From assembly GCF_003432385.1 (NCBI RefSeq), contig NZ_CP031841.1, forward strand, positions 2,829,579 through 2,893,578: a stretch of DNA of 64,000 nt. Reading direction: 5' to 3'. Origin of the DNA: Breoghania sp. L-A4 (GTDB lineage Bacteria; Pseudomonadota; Alphaproteobacteria; Rhizobiales; Stappiaceae). Both the position numbers and the translations under genes were made by a program. Below, piece by piece: positions 20,790-30,600 of the stretch. Position 1 is the first letter of the stretch. The number at the start of each line of letters is the position of its first letter. The notes under the pieces are model-generated. The model was not told the DNA's origin. It saw nothing but the letters and a program-made list of their open reading frames with translations, and ran no database searches.

Positions 20790-23700
20790 GCGCTCATACG
20801 AGCCCGGCAAACAGGTCCCTTCCGGCGGATCATCCCCGGAACCCACGCGCACGGCGGCAACACTCCGTGACGCGGACGCCGCCACCCACGGCCGCAATGC
20901 CGCAAGCGGTCCCACCGAACCCGTCGCCATCATCGGCATGAGCGGCCGCTTTCCCGGCGCCGACGACATCGAGACCCTGTGGCAGGCGTTGCTCGACGGC
21001 CGGGATCTGGTCACAGAAATCCCGGAAAGCCGCTGGAGCGCGCCGGAGCTGGCGGCGGACGGCGCCTGCCGCTGGGGTGGGTTCCTCGAGAACGCGGAAG
21101 GATTCGATCCGCATTTCTTCGGCCTGTCGCAGCGCGAGGCGGACCACATCGACCCGCAGCAGCGGCTGTTTCTCATGGAGGCCTGGAAGGCGCTGGAGAA
21201 CGCGGGCCACGCCGGGCCCTGCGCCGACGGCGCGCGCATCGGCACCTTCGTGGGCTGCGCGGAGGGCGACTACGGCACGCTGCTGCACGACCGCGGCGCG
21301 CTGATCAACCCTTACGCCTTCATGGGCAACGCCTGCGCCATCCTCGCCTCGCGCATTGCCTATCATCTGAACCTCAACGGCCCGGCGCTGGCGGTGGACA
21401 CCGCCTGCTCCGCCTCGCTGGTCTCCGTGCATCTGGCGTGTGAGGCCCTGCGCGCGGGCGAGTGCGACATGGCGCTGGCCGGCGGCGTCTATGTCATGTC
21501 GACCCCGCGCCTGCACCGGCTCGCCACGAGTGCGGCCATGCTCTCGCCCACCGGCCGCTGCCACGCGTTCGGTGCCCAGGCCGACGGATTCGTGCCCTCG
21601 GAAGCCGTCGCGGCGCTGCTGCTCAAGCCGCTGGATGCGGCATTGGCCGATGGCGACCGGGTGATCGCGGTCATTGAGGCCTCGGGCCTCAATCAGGACG
21701 GCCGCAGCAACGGCATCACCGCCCCAAGCGCGCCCTCCCAGGCCGCACTCCTCAAACGCATCTATGCCCGCGCCGGCATCGATCCGCGCTCCATCGGGCT
21801 GATCGAGGCGCATGGAACGGGCACGAAGCTCGGCGACCCGATCGAGTTTCAAGCCCTGACGGAGGCCTTCGGCAACCAGCCGGCCGGCCACTGCGCGCTT
21901 GGCAGCATCAAGAGCAACATCGGCCACGCCCAATTGGCGGCCGGCATTGCGGGCCTGGTGAAACTGATCCTCAGCGTCGAGCGCGCAACGATCCCGCCGA
22001 CGCTGCATACAGAGACCGTCAACCCGCATCTCGATCTCGAGGCTTCCCCCTTCCGCCTGCCCAAGAGCGCTGAGGACTGGACCGGAGACGTGCGGCGCGG
22101 CGCGGTCAGCGCCTTCGGCTTCGCGGGCACCAACGCGCATATGGTGGTGCGCTCGCACGATGCGCCGGCGCGTTCCGCGCAGGCCTCCCCAACGCTGATG
22201 CTCCTCTCGGGCGCGGACGAGGTGGAGCTGAAGGACAATGCCGCGCGCCTTGTGACCGCGCTCAAGGGCGGGACCCATGATCTCGCCGACGTCGCCCTGA
22301 CGCTGATCGCGGGCCGCGCGCATCCCGCCTGCCGAAAGGCCATGGTGGCTGACACGCTTGCCGGCTTCATCGCGGCGCTCGAGACCATCGCCGCGGGCCA
22401 GGCTCCGCGCGCCGCGCGCGCCGATCTCATCGCCATCGTTCCCGCCCTCATCGGCCGGTTGCCCGAGCACGCGGCCGATGCGGGGGAAGGCACGCGCAAG
22501 GCGCTCGACGTGCTGGCGCAGGCCTATGAGGCCGGCGCGCCGGTGACGCCCAAGTGGCTGCGAACGCTGATGGACCGGCCGGCACGACGCGTCGCCCTGC
22601 CCGGAACGCAATTCCGGCTGCGGCGCTGCTGGATCGACGCGCCGGAGACACCCTCGGCGAATGTCGCTTCCACCGTTCTCGAGATCGCCGCCGACGATCC
22701 GCTTCCCGAGGCGCACCGGGTGGGGCCGCGCGCCGTCGTGCCCGGCACGGCGCTGCTGCTTGCCGCCCTGGGTGGGGCATCCGCCCTCACGGACATCCGC
22801 TTCAGCGCCATGGCGGAACGCGGCGCGCCCGGACCCTTGCGCCTGAAAGCGACGACAAAGGACGGCGCCGTCACCCTCACCGGCGATGACGGCACGACGC
22901 TGCTGACCGCGAACCGTGCGGATGCCGTCACACCGGATCGCCCCGAGCCGGATTTCCCGCCGTTCGATGCCGCGGCGTCCGACCGGGCGGACGCCCTGCC
23001 CGGCCGCTTCAAGGCCGCGGGCCTCGACTACGGACCCCGCCTGCGCGGCATCAAGCAGATCATGGCGTCGGGCGATCGCGTTCGCGCGGAAATCGCATGC
23101 GCGGAGGGCCGCGAGCGCTTCGGCGTCGCGGGCGTCAGCGCCGAGCTGCTTGACATCGCCTGCCAATGCGTCGCAGCCCTGCTGCCCGATGACGCCCCGC
23201 TGCCGCTGATGGTGCCCGCGAGCCTGAACGGTTTCGCACTGCTGCGGCCCCTGAAGAACGCGGCCGAGGTGCGGCTAACCCACACCGGCGGCTCGCCAGA
23301 CGGCGGACCGATGACCGTCGACATCACGCTTCTGGATTCAGGTGGTGCGCCGGCCGCCCTCCTGCGCGGCCTGACCCTGCGTCCGCCCCGGGACTCGGCA
23401 AAGGACGCAGCAAAGGGCGTCACGCTGCTACTCACGCCGCGCTGGATCGATCCGGAGCCACTGCAGCCCTCCTCCGGCGCCGCCGCGCGGCACCTCACCA
23501 TTCCCGCGTCCGGCGGCGATCCCGTGCAGGCGGCCAAAGGTATGCTCGCGCCGGCGCTCGCCTTTTGCCGCGACGCTGAGCTGAAAATGGGCAGGCCGCT
23601 GCGGCTCATCTGCCATTGCGCGCCCGACGATCTTGCACCGATCGCCGCCTTCTGGCGCTCGGTCACCAGGGAATATCCGTCGCTGGCCGTGGCCTGCGTC

Positions 23701-24642
23701 TCGTTGGACAGGATGGACATGGCGCAGGCGGAGGCGCTGGTGCCCGATGCGGGCGTCGCTGTCGCAACGCTCACGCCGCAGGGCGCTCGCCGCCGCGTTC
23801 TGCGTGAACAGGCGCCCGCAACGCCTTTCGATTTCAGGACACTCGTCCCCGGCGCCATCGCGATCACCGGCGGCGGCGCGATCGGCGGCATGCTCGCTGG
23901 GTATCTCGCCGAGCGAACCGGCATGACCGTCGGCGTCATCGGCCGGTCGCAGCCCGACGGGCAACACACGCCGCATGGCTCCGGCACGGTTCTGCGGCTT
24001 GCGGCCGACGTCACCAACGAGGCGGCCCTGGCGTCTGCGCTGGACCGGCTGCGCGGGAACGGCCCGATCCGGCTGGTGATCCACACGGCGGGCATCGCGG
24101 GCGACGCGCCGCTGGCCGATCTGACCGGTCCCGACGGTATGGCGCTACTCGACAAGGTGCTGGCGCCGAAACTCGCCGGTTGCGCGCTTGTCGACCGGCT
24201 GACGCGCGCCGATCCGCTGAAGGCCTTCGTCGCCTTCGGCGGCCTGGTGGCGCACACCGGAAACGCCGGTCAGGCGGCCTATGCGACGGCCAACGCCCTG
24301 CTGGAGCGCTGGGCAGACCACCGCGAGGGCAAGACCCGGGTGATCGCCTGGCCGCTCTGGGCCGAGGGCGGCATGGCAATCCCGGACCGCATGCGCGAGG
24401 CGCTGGAGCGCGCCACCGGCCTCATGCCCATGCCGGATGCGGCGGGGATCGACGCGCTGGCGGGCGCTTTGGGCGGCGGCGAGACGACGCTTGTCGTGGC
24501 GCATGGGGACCGCGCGCGTCTGCTCGACGCGCTCTGCCCGCCCCCGCCGCGAAAGCCTCGTCAGGCTCCGGAAACACGGACCTCTCCGGCTTGCGCGAAG
24601 TCTTCTCGGCCAAGGTGCTCGACATCGTCGGACAATCGCTGA
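20782..24642 (+). CDS. trans-AT PKS gene B, segment 1: module 6 KS-DH-KR
   Basis: Gene B starts at ATG 20782 inside the end of gene A. After an unstructured N-terminus comes KS6 (about 20920-22160; DTACSASL, AHGTGTKL, SNIGHAQL). DH6 (about 22660-23390) has AHRVGPRAVVPG, where the Gly of HxxxG is Pro, and a distant LLDIACQ. KR6 (about 23850-24380) has GGGAIGG and TAN with a conserved Tyr (QAAYATAN), but the strand that normally gives FSS reads AFGGLVA, so the catalytic Ser is Gly and the KR may not reduce. The frame is lost at about 24537-24546 in a C-rich stretch; the module's ACP lies in segment 2. The piece from there to 24642 is not real protein. Confidence 0.92.
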   Translation: MVERSYEPGKQVPSGGSSPEPTRTAATLRDADAATHGRNAASGPTEPVAIIGMSGRFPGADDIETLWQALLDGRDLVTEIPESRWSAPELAADGACRWGGFLENAEGFDPHFFGLSQREADHIDPQQRLFLMEAWKALENAGHAGPCADGARIGTFVGCAEGDYGTLLHDRGALINPYAFMGNACAILASRIAYHLNLNGPALAVDTACSASLVSVHLACEALRAGECDMALAGGVYVMSTPRLHRLATSAAMLSPTGRCHAFGAQADGFVPSEAVAALLLKPLDAALADGDRVIAVIEASGLNQDGRSNGITAPSAPSQAALLKRIYARAGIDPRSIGLIEAHGTGTKLGDPIEFQALTEAFGNQPAGHCALGSIKSNIGHAQLAAGIAGLVKLILSVERATIPPTLHTETVNPHLDLEASPFRLPKSAEDWTGDVRRGAVSAFGFAGTNAHMVVRSHDAPARSAQASPTLMLLSGADEVELKDNAARLVTALKGGTHDLADVALTLIAGRAHPACRKAMVADTLAGFIAALETIAAGQAPRAARADLIAIVPALIGRLPEHAADAGEGTRKALDVLAQAYEAGAPVTPKWLRTLMDRPARRVALPGTQFRLRRCWIDAPETPSANVASTVLEIAADDPLPEAHRVGPRAVVPGTALLLAALGGASALTDIRFSAMAERGAPGPLRLKATTKDGAVTLTGDDGTTLLTANRADAVTPDRPEPDFPPFDAAASDRADALPGRFKAAGLDYGPRLRGIKQIMASGDRVRAEIACAEGRERFGVAGVSAELLDIACQCVAALLPDDAPLPLMVPASLNGFALLRPLKNAAEVRLTHTGGSPDGGPMTVDITLLDSGGAPAALLRGLTLRPPRDSAKDAAKGVTLLLTPRWIDPEPLQPSSGAAARHLTIPASGGDPVQAAKGMLAPALAFCRDAELKMGRPLRLICHCAPDDLAPIAAFWRSVTREYPSLAVACVSLDRMDMAQAEALVPDAGVAVATLTPQGARRRVLREQAPATPFDFRTLVPGAIAITGGGAIGGMLAGYLAERTGMTVGVIGRSQPDGQHTPHGSGTVLRLAADVTNEAALASALDRLRGNGPIRLVIHTAGIAGDAPLADLTGPDGMALLDKVLAPKLAGCALVDRLTRADPLKAFVAFGGLVAHTGNAGQAAYATANALLERWADHREGKTRVIAWPLWAEGGMAIPDRMREALERATGLMPMPDAAGIDALAGALGGGETTLVVAHGDRARLLDALCPPPPRKPRQAPETRTSPACAKSSRPRCSTSSDNR

Positions 24643-27600
24643 AAGTCGATGGGGCTGCGGTGGATCTGGAAACCCCGCTCGCCGACTACGGGCTCGATTC
24701 CATCGCCGTGACCGCGCTTGTGGACGATCTCAACCGCCAGACAGGCGCGAAACTCAATCCCACGCTGTTCTTCGAGGCCCGCTCGCTGCACACCATCGTC
24801 ACCCATGCGCTCGACGCCTGGCCGGGCGAGATCGCGAAGGCGCTCGACTGGACCCTCGCCGCTCCGTCCCTCACAAAACCTGCGGAACCCGCTCAAGCGC
24901 TCCAAATGCCGCCCGCCGCATTGATCACCGAAACGCCGCGGCCGCAGATCGCGCGCGACACTGCGGACCCGATCGCCATTGTCGGGCTCGACCTGCGCTT
25001 CCCCGGCGCCGACGACGCGGACACCCTGTGGCGCGTGCTTCTCGATGGGGCCTCCCAGGTTGGCGAGGTGCCGCGCGAGCGCTGGGACTGGCGGGCGCAG
25101 CCGGACGGGCCGCAACAGGCGCTGCGCTGGGGCGGCTTTATCAAGGGTATCGACCGCTTCGACGCCGGCTTCTTCGGCATCGCGCCGCTGGAGGCCGACG
25201 CCATGGATCCGCAGCAGCGGCTGTTGCTGCACTCCGCCTGGCGGGCGATCGAATCCGCCGGGCACGGGCCGCGCACGCTGGCCGGATCGCGGACCGGCGT
25301 GTTCATCGGCTGCGCCGGCTACGACTACATGACGCTGCTGAACCGCTCTCAGGCCGCGCCGCAGGGCTGGAACGCCACCGGCGTCGCGCCCTCGCTGATG
25401 GCCAACCGCCTGTCCTATGCGCTCGATCTGCGCGGCCCCAGCGAAAGCGTCGACACGGCGTGTTCCTCCTCGCTGGTGGCGCTCGATCGCGCCATGAAGG
25501 CCCTGCGCGCAGGCGCCTGCGAGGCGGCCATCGTCGGCGCCTCCAGCGCCATGCTGGCACCCGACCTGCACACGGCCTTCGCGCGCGCGGGGTTGCTCAG
25601 CCCCAGCGGCCGCTGCCATGCGTTCGATGCATCCGCCGACGGCTACACGCGCGGCGAAGGTGTCGCGGCGCTCTATCTCAAGCCCCTGTCGCAGGCCCGC
25701 CGCGACGGCGATCCCGTGCTCGGGCTGGTGCTCGGCAGCGCCGTCAACCATGGCGGCCACGGCACCTCGTTGACGGCCCCGAACGCGCAAGCCCAGGCGG
25801 ACGTGCTGCGCGCGGCCTGGGCGGACGCAGGCATCGCGCCGGCGGAGATCGGCTACATCGAGGCGCATGGCACCGGCACCGCACTGGGCGATCCGGTCGA
25901 GATTCGCGGGCTGACGGCGGCGCTGGCCGACTGCGCCTCGGAACCGGGCTCCATTGCCGTCTCCACGGTGAAAAGCCGGCTGGGGCATCTGGAAGCTGCC
26001 GCCGGGCTCGCCGGCGTCATCGCGGCGCTCCTTGCCGTCCGGCACGGCATCCGTCCGGGCAATCCGCAGATCCTTGAACGCAATCCACTGATCGTGCTCA
26101 AGGACACGGCCCTCGCCCTGCCGCGCGAAGCGAGTACCTGGCCTCAGCGGGAACGCCGCATCGCAGGCATCAGTTCCTTCGGCTTCGGCGGCACCAACGC
26201 CCACGTCGTGATCGCCGCAGCCGACGAGGATGGCGAGAGGACCAATTCCGGCGGGGATCGTCCGGCGCTCATCGTGCTCTCCGCCCGCACCGACGCCGAT
26301 CTCAAGGCCCGCGCGGCCGATCTCGCCGCATGGATCGCGAAACAGGCCCTGCCGGCGGCTCAAGTGACTGATGACACGAGTACCGAGCTCGCCGCGCTGA
26401 TCGCCGCGCGTCTGGGTCTTGCGCCGGATGCCGTCTCCATGGACGAAACCCTGGCCGAACTCGGTTTCGACGCACCCCTTCTGCGGACGCTGGGCCAGGC
26501 GCTATCGGATCGGTTTGGCCATGCCGCCTCGCGGACGCCCTTGTCGGTCGACACCACACCTGCGCAGATCGCGCGCAGCCTCGCGCCCGGCATGGAGACG
26601 GCCGAGCCAGGCACGGCCGCCACGCTCGCGGATCTCGCCTACACACTGCAAGCGGGCCGGGACGCAATGGCGCATCGCCTGGCCTTCGTCGCCACCTCGC
26701 TGGACGAGGTTCGGGCGACGCTGGACGCCTTCACAGTCAGCGGCAACGTTTCGGACATCTGCCAAGGGATTACAGATAAGCAGAAGCAAGGCGCGGCAAA
26801 GCTCTTCGCGCGCGAGGCCGGACAGGCGCTGATCGCCCAGGCCGCAGCCGACGGCGCGCTGGAAGACCTCGCGGCGCTGTGGTGCGAGGGCGCGACGATC
26901 CCCTGGGCGGTGCTTTGGGACAAGAACGCCTTACCTCGACGCCTCGCCCTTCCCGCCTACCGCTTCGCCGGCGAGCGCCACTGGCTCGCGGGGGCGGCGC
27001 CGGAGAGCGCCGCGCCACTCACGATCCTGTGCCCCGGCTGGCAGAAAACCAGCCTGCCCGGCGTCGTGGATTTCGTACTCGCGGATAGCACCGGACCCTG
27101 GCCGAACGACCAGCCGTTGGTGATCCGTCTGGACGAGACCTCGGATCCGCAAGCCGGCATCGCCCGGCTCGCGTCAAACATGCGCGCAGCGCTTGAATCC
27201 GGTCCGCTGCGGCTTGCCATCATCATCCCGGGTCATGCGCCGGACCGCGCGGCGCTGGCCGAGGCCATCGCGGGCCTCATCAAGGCCTGGGCGCGGGAAA
27301 CACCGTCATTGCGCGCCATCGCCGCCTTTGGCGATGACGGTCGTATGGGATCTCTCGCCGCCGCAATTGAGACGCTGCCCGCCGGCAGTCTGATCCGGCT
27401 GCGCGGCGGAGACGCCGAAATCCAGGTCCTGCGCGAAACGCAACCGCCAGCAAACGCGCTCGACATCAAGGGACGCGTGTTTCTGATCACCGGCGGCAAC
27501 GGCCAGATCGGCCGGTTGCTCGTGGCCCACCTTCTCGATCAGGGCGCACTGGGCATCATCACCATGAGCCGCACAGCCGCCCCCAGCGACGACGCGCGCG

Positions 27601-30600
27601 TGATGGCCTTCGCCGGCGACTGCACCCGGCCGGACGACGTGGCCGCGGCAGTGCGGCTTGCCCGCGACGCCTTCGGGCGGATCGATACGATCATTCACGC
27701 GGCCGGTGTTTTGTCCGACGGGCTGATGCAGGGCGACGGGCTGGCGAGAATGCCCGCCGTGCTCGCGCCGAAGATCGGCGGCCTCGACGCCCTGCTCGCG
27801 GAAGGCGTGCCCGTCGTGGCCTTCTCCTCGCTCGCCGGCTGGCTGGGCAGTCCCTCGCAGGCTGCCTATGCCGCTGCCAACCGCTATCTCGACGGCTACG
27901 CGGCGGCGCTGGGGCCTGAGCGGCTGCGCACCCTGGCCTGGCCGCTGTGGGACGAGGCCGACGCGGCGACGCCGCAGGCGCGCCTCGCGATGAAACGCGA
28001 ACTCGGTCTTGAACCGCTCGCAACCCGCCAGGCCTGGGACATTCTGGCGAGCACCACAGGGCCGGTGTCCGTTGTCGTTCCGGCGGGAGACGATGCGCCC
28101 GTCATGGCCCTTCTGACCGCGGCCGGGGCCGCCGTTCCCGTGTCCTCCGCCAGCGGATCGGCACGCGAGCTGATCGCCGAGGCGCTCGGCCTGCAGGCGC
28201 CGCCGCCGGGCGATGCACGGCTGGGCGAGATCGGCTTCACCTCGCTCACCGCCGTGCGCCTCGCCTCCGACCTGCGCACCCGATGCGGCCTCGACTGGCC
28301 GCTGAAGCGCTTCTTCGAGCACGACAGCGTGGAGGGTCTCGCCGGGGCGCTCGATGTGGCGCTGGACGAGGTGCGCGACGGCGCCTCGATGCGCGATGAC
28401 GCGCGGCCCCCGGCCCCCATCCTGCACATCGCCCCTGCGCCCGCGCGCACCGAGTGCGCCCTGTCGTCCGGCCAGCGCGACCTGCTGCTGCATCAGCTCG
28501 TCACTCCGCGCAGCTACGCCTACAACCTGCCGGTGCTGTTCCGCCTCGATCCCGCGCTCGAAACCGGCGCTTTACGCGACGCGCTGGACCAGTTCGTCCG
28601 CCGCCACCCGCTGCTGCGCGACACCTACCGCCGCGACGGCGACACTCTCCTGCGCGTTCCGGGCGACGATACAACGCTTGCCCTTGAAGAGCTCACAGCG
28701 CCAGACGGCGACGATGCGGCACAGACCGCCTGGCTGCGCGATCTGGCGCGCCGGTCCTTCCGCCTCGACCGCGACGCGCCCCTGCGCGCCATGCTGATCA
28801 CCGGACTGAACGACGCCCCGCGCGCCCTGCTGCTGACCCTGCACCACATCGCCGTGGACGGGTTGTCGCTCGCCATCCTGCAGCGCGACCTCGACGCGCT
28901 GATTGCCAGAAAACGCCTCGCAGCGCTGGATGACGCCTACGCGGCCTTCGTCGAAGAGCAGGCCGGCTTCCGCGGCTCCGATGAAGGCCAGAACATGCTG
29001 GCGTGGTGGGGCGAGACGCTCAAGGATCCGCTGACGCCGCTCGACCTGCCCACCCTTGTTCGCCCGCCACGCGACCGCGCCAATCCGCAGGGAAGCCACC
29101 GCACGGCGACAATCACTGCCGATACGGCCACGGCCTTGAAATCCCGCTGGGTTTCGGGCGGCACGACCATGGCCGCCGTGACGCTGGCCGCCTGGGCCGC
29201 GGTGCTCGGCCGTTTTGCACCAACGGGTCCAGTGCGGCTGATGACGCCCGTCGCCAACCGCCCCGACCGTCGCTTCAGTGACACCGTCGGGCTGTTCATG
29301 AACCCGGTGCTGGTGAATGTCGTCGTGCCGGAAAGCGGGTGCTTCTCAGACCTGCTGGCCAATGCCGCCGGTTCCCTGCAGGACGCGATCGAACACGCCC
29401 GCACGCCGCTGGCCGATGTGATGGCGCTCCTGGCGCGCGACGGAAAGCCGCCGGCGCTGCATGAGGCCGCGCACGCGGGGTTCCTCTATCAGGACTGGCA
29501 CGGCGTCTCCGAAGGCCCGCTAACGCGGCTCGACACGCTGCACCATGAGGGCGATTTCATCCTGGCGCTGGAGGTCATCGACACCGCCGAGGGACTGCGG
29601 CTGCTGCTCAAGCACGACGAGGCTTTTGTCGATGCCGAGACGGCGGAATGGCTGTTGCAGAAAACGGCGAAACTCCTTGAAACGCTCATCAAGGAAGATC
29701 CCGAGCTTGCCGCGCTCGATGCCGCCGAGGCCGCGGACCAGACACGGATTGCCGCCTGGAACGCCGCGACGCGCGACACGATACGGCACATGTCCGTCTC
29801 CGAGCGGCTGCGCCAGCACGCCGCCGCGACCCCGAATCGCCCGGCGGTCATCAGCGGCACAGACACCTGGGACTATGTGCGAGCCGACCGGCACGCGGAC
29901 CGCGTAGCAAATGCGCTGCATGCCGCCGGTGTCACCACCAATGATATCGTCGGCATCCGGATGGACCGCGGCATCGCCTTGCCGTCGGTGCTCATCGGCA
30001 TCTTGCGCGCCGGCGCGGCATATCTGCCGCTGGACCCGGCCTTTCCGCAGGCCCGCGTCGCCTACATGCTGGAGGATTCCGGCGCGCGCTTCCTGATCGA
30101 TCTGACGGACGATCCGCTTTCCGCCCCCGGCCTGACCGTGATCCGGCCCCAGACCATTGCGGACTCGCCCGAAATGCCTGTGGACACACGACAAGCCGGC
30201 GCGCTCGCCTATGTGCTCTACACGTCAGGCTCCACCGGCAAGCCCAAGGGCGTGCGCATCCCGCGCACGGCACTCGACAATTTTCTCACAAGCATGGCGA
30301 TCCGGCCTGGCCTCGACGCGGACGACCGGATGCTGGCGCTGACCACGGTGTCGTTTGACATTTCCGGGCTGGAACTGCTGCTGCCGCTCACGGTGGGCGC
30401 CTCGGTGGAGATCGTATCCGCCGCCCAGGCGCGCGACGCCCGCGCCCTGCGCGAGTGCCTTGAAAGCGGCGCCATCACGATCGCCCAGGCGACACCGGCC
30501 ACCTGGCGCATGGTGCTGGCGGCGGGCTGGACCGGCGGCGGCGCGCTCAAGCGCCTGCTCATAGGCGGCGAGGCGCTGCCGGCCGATCTGGCGGAGACGC

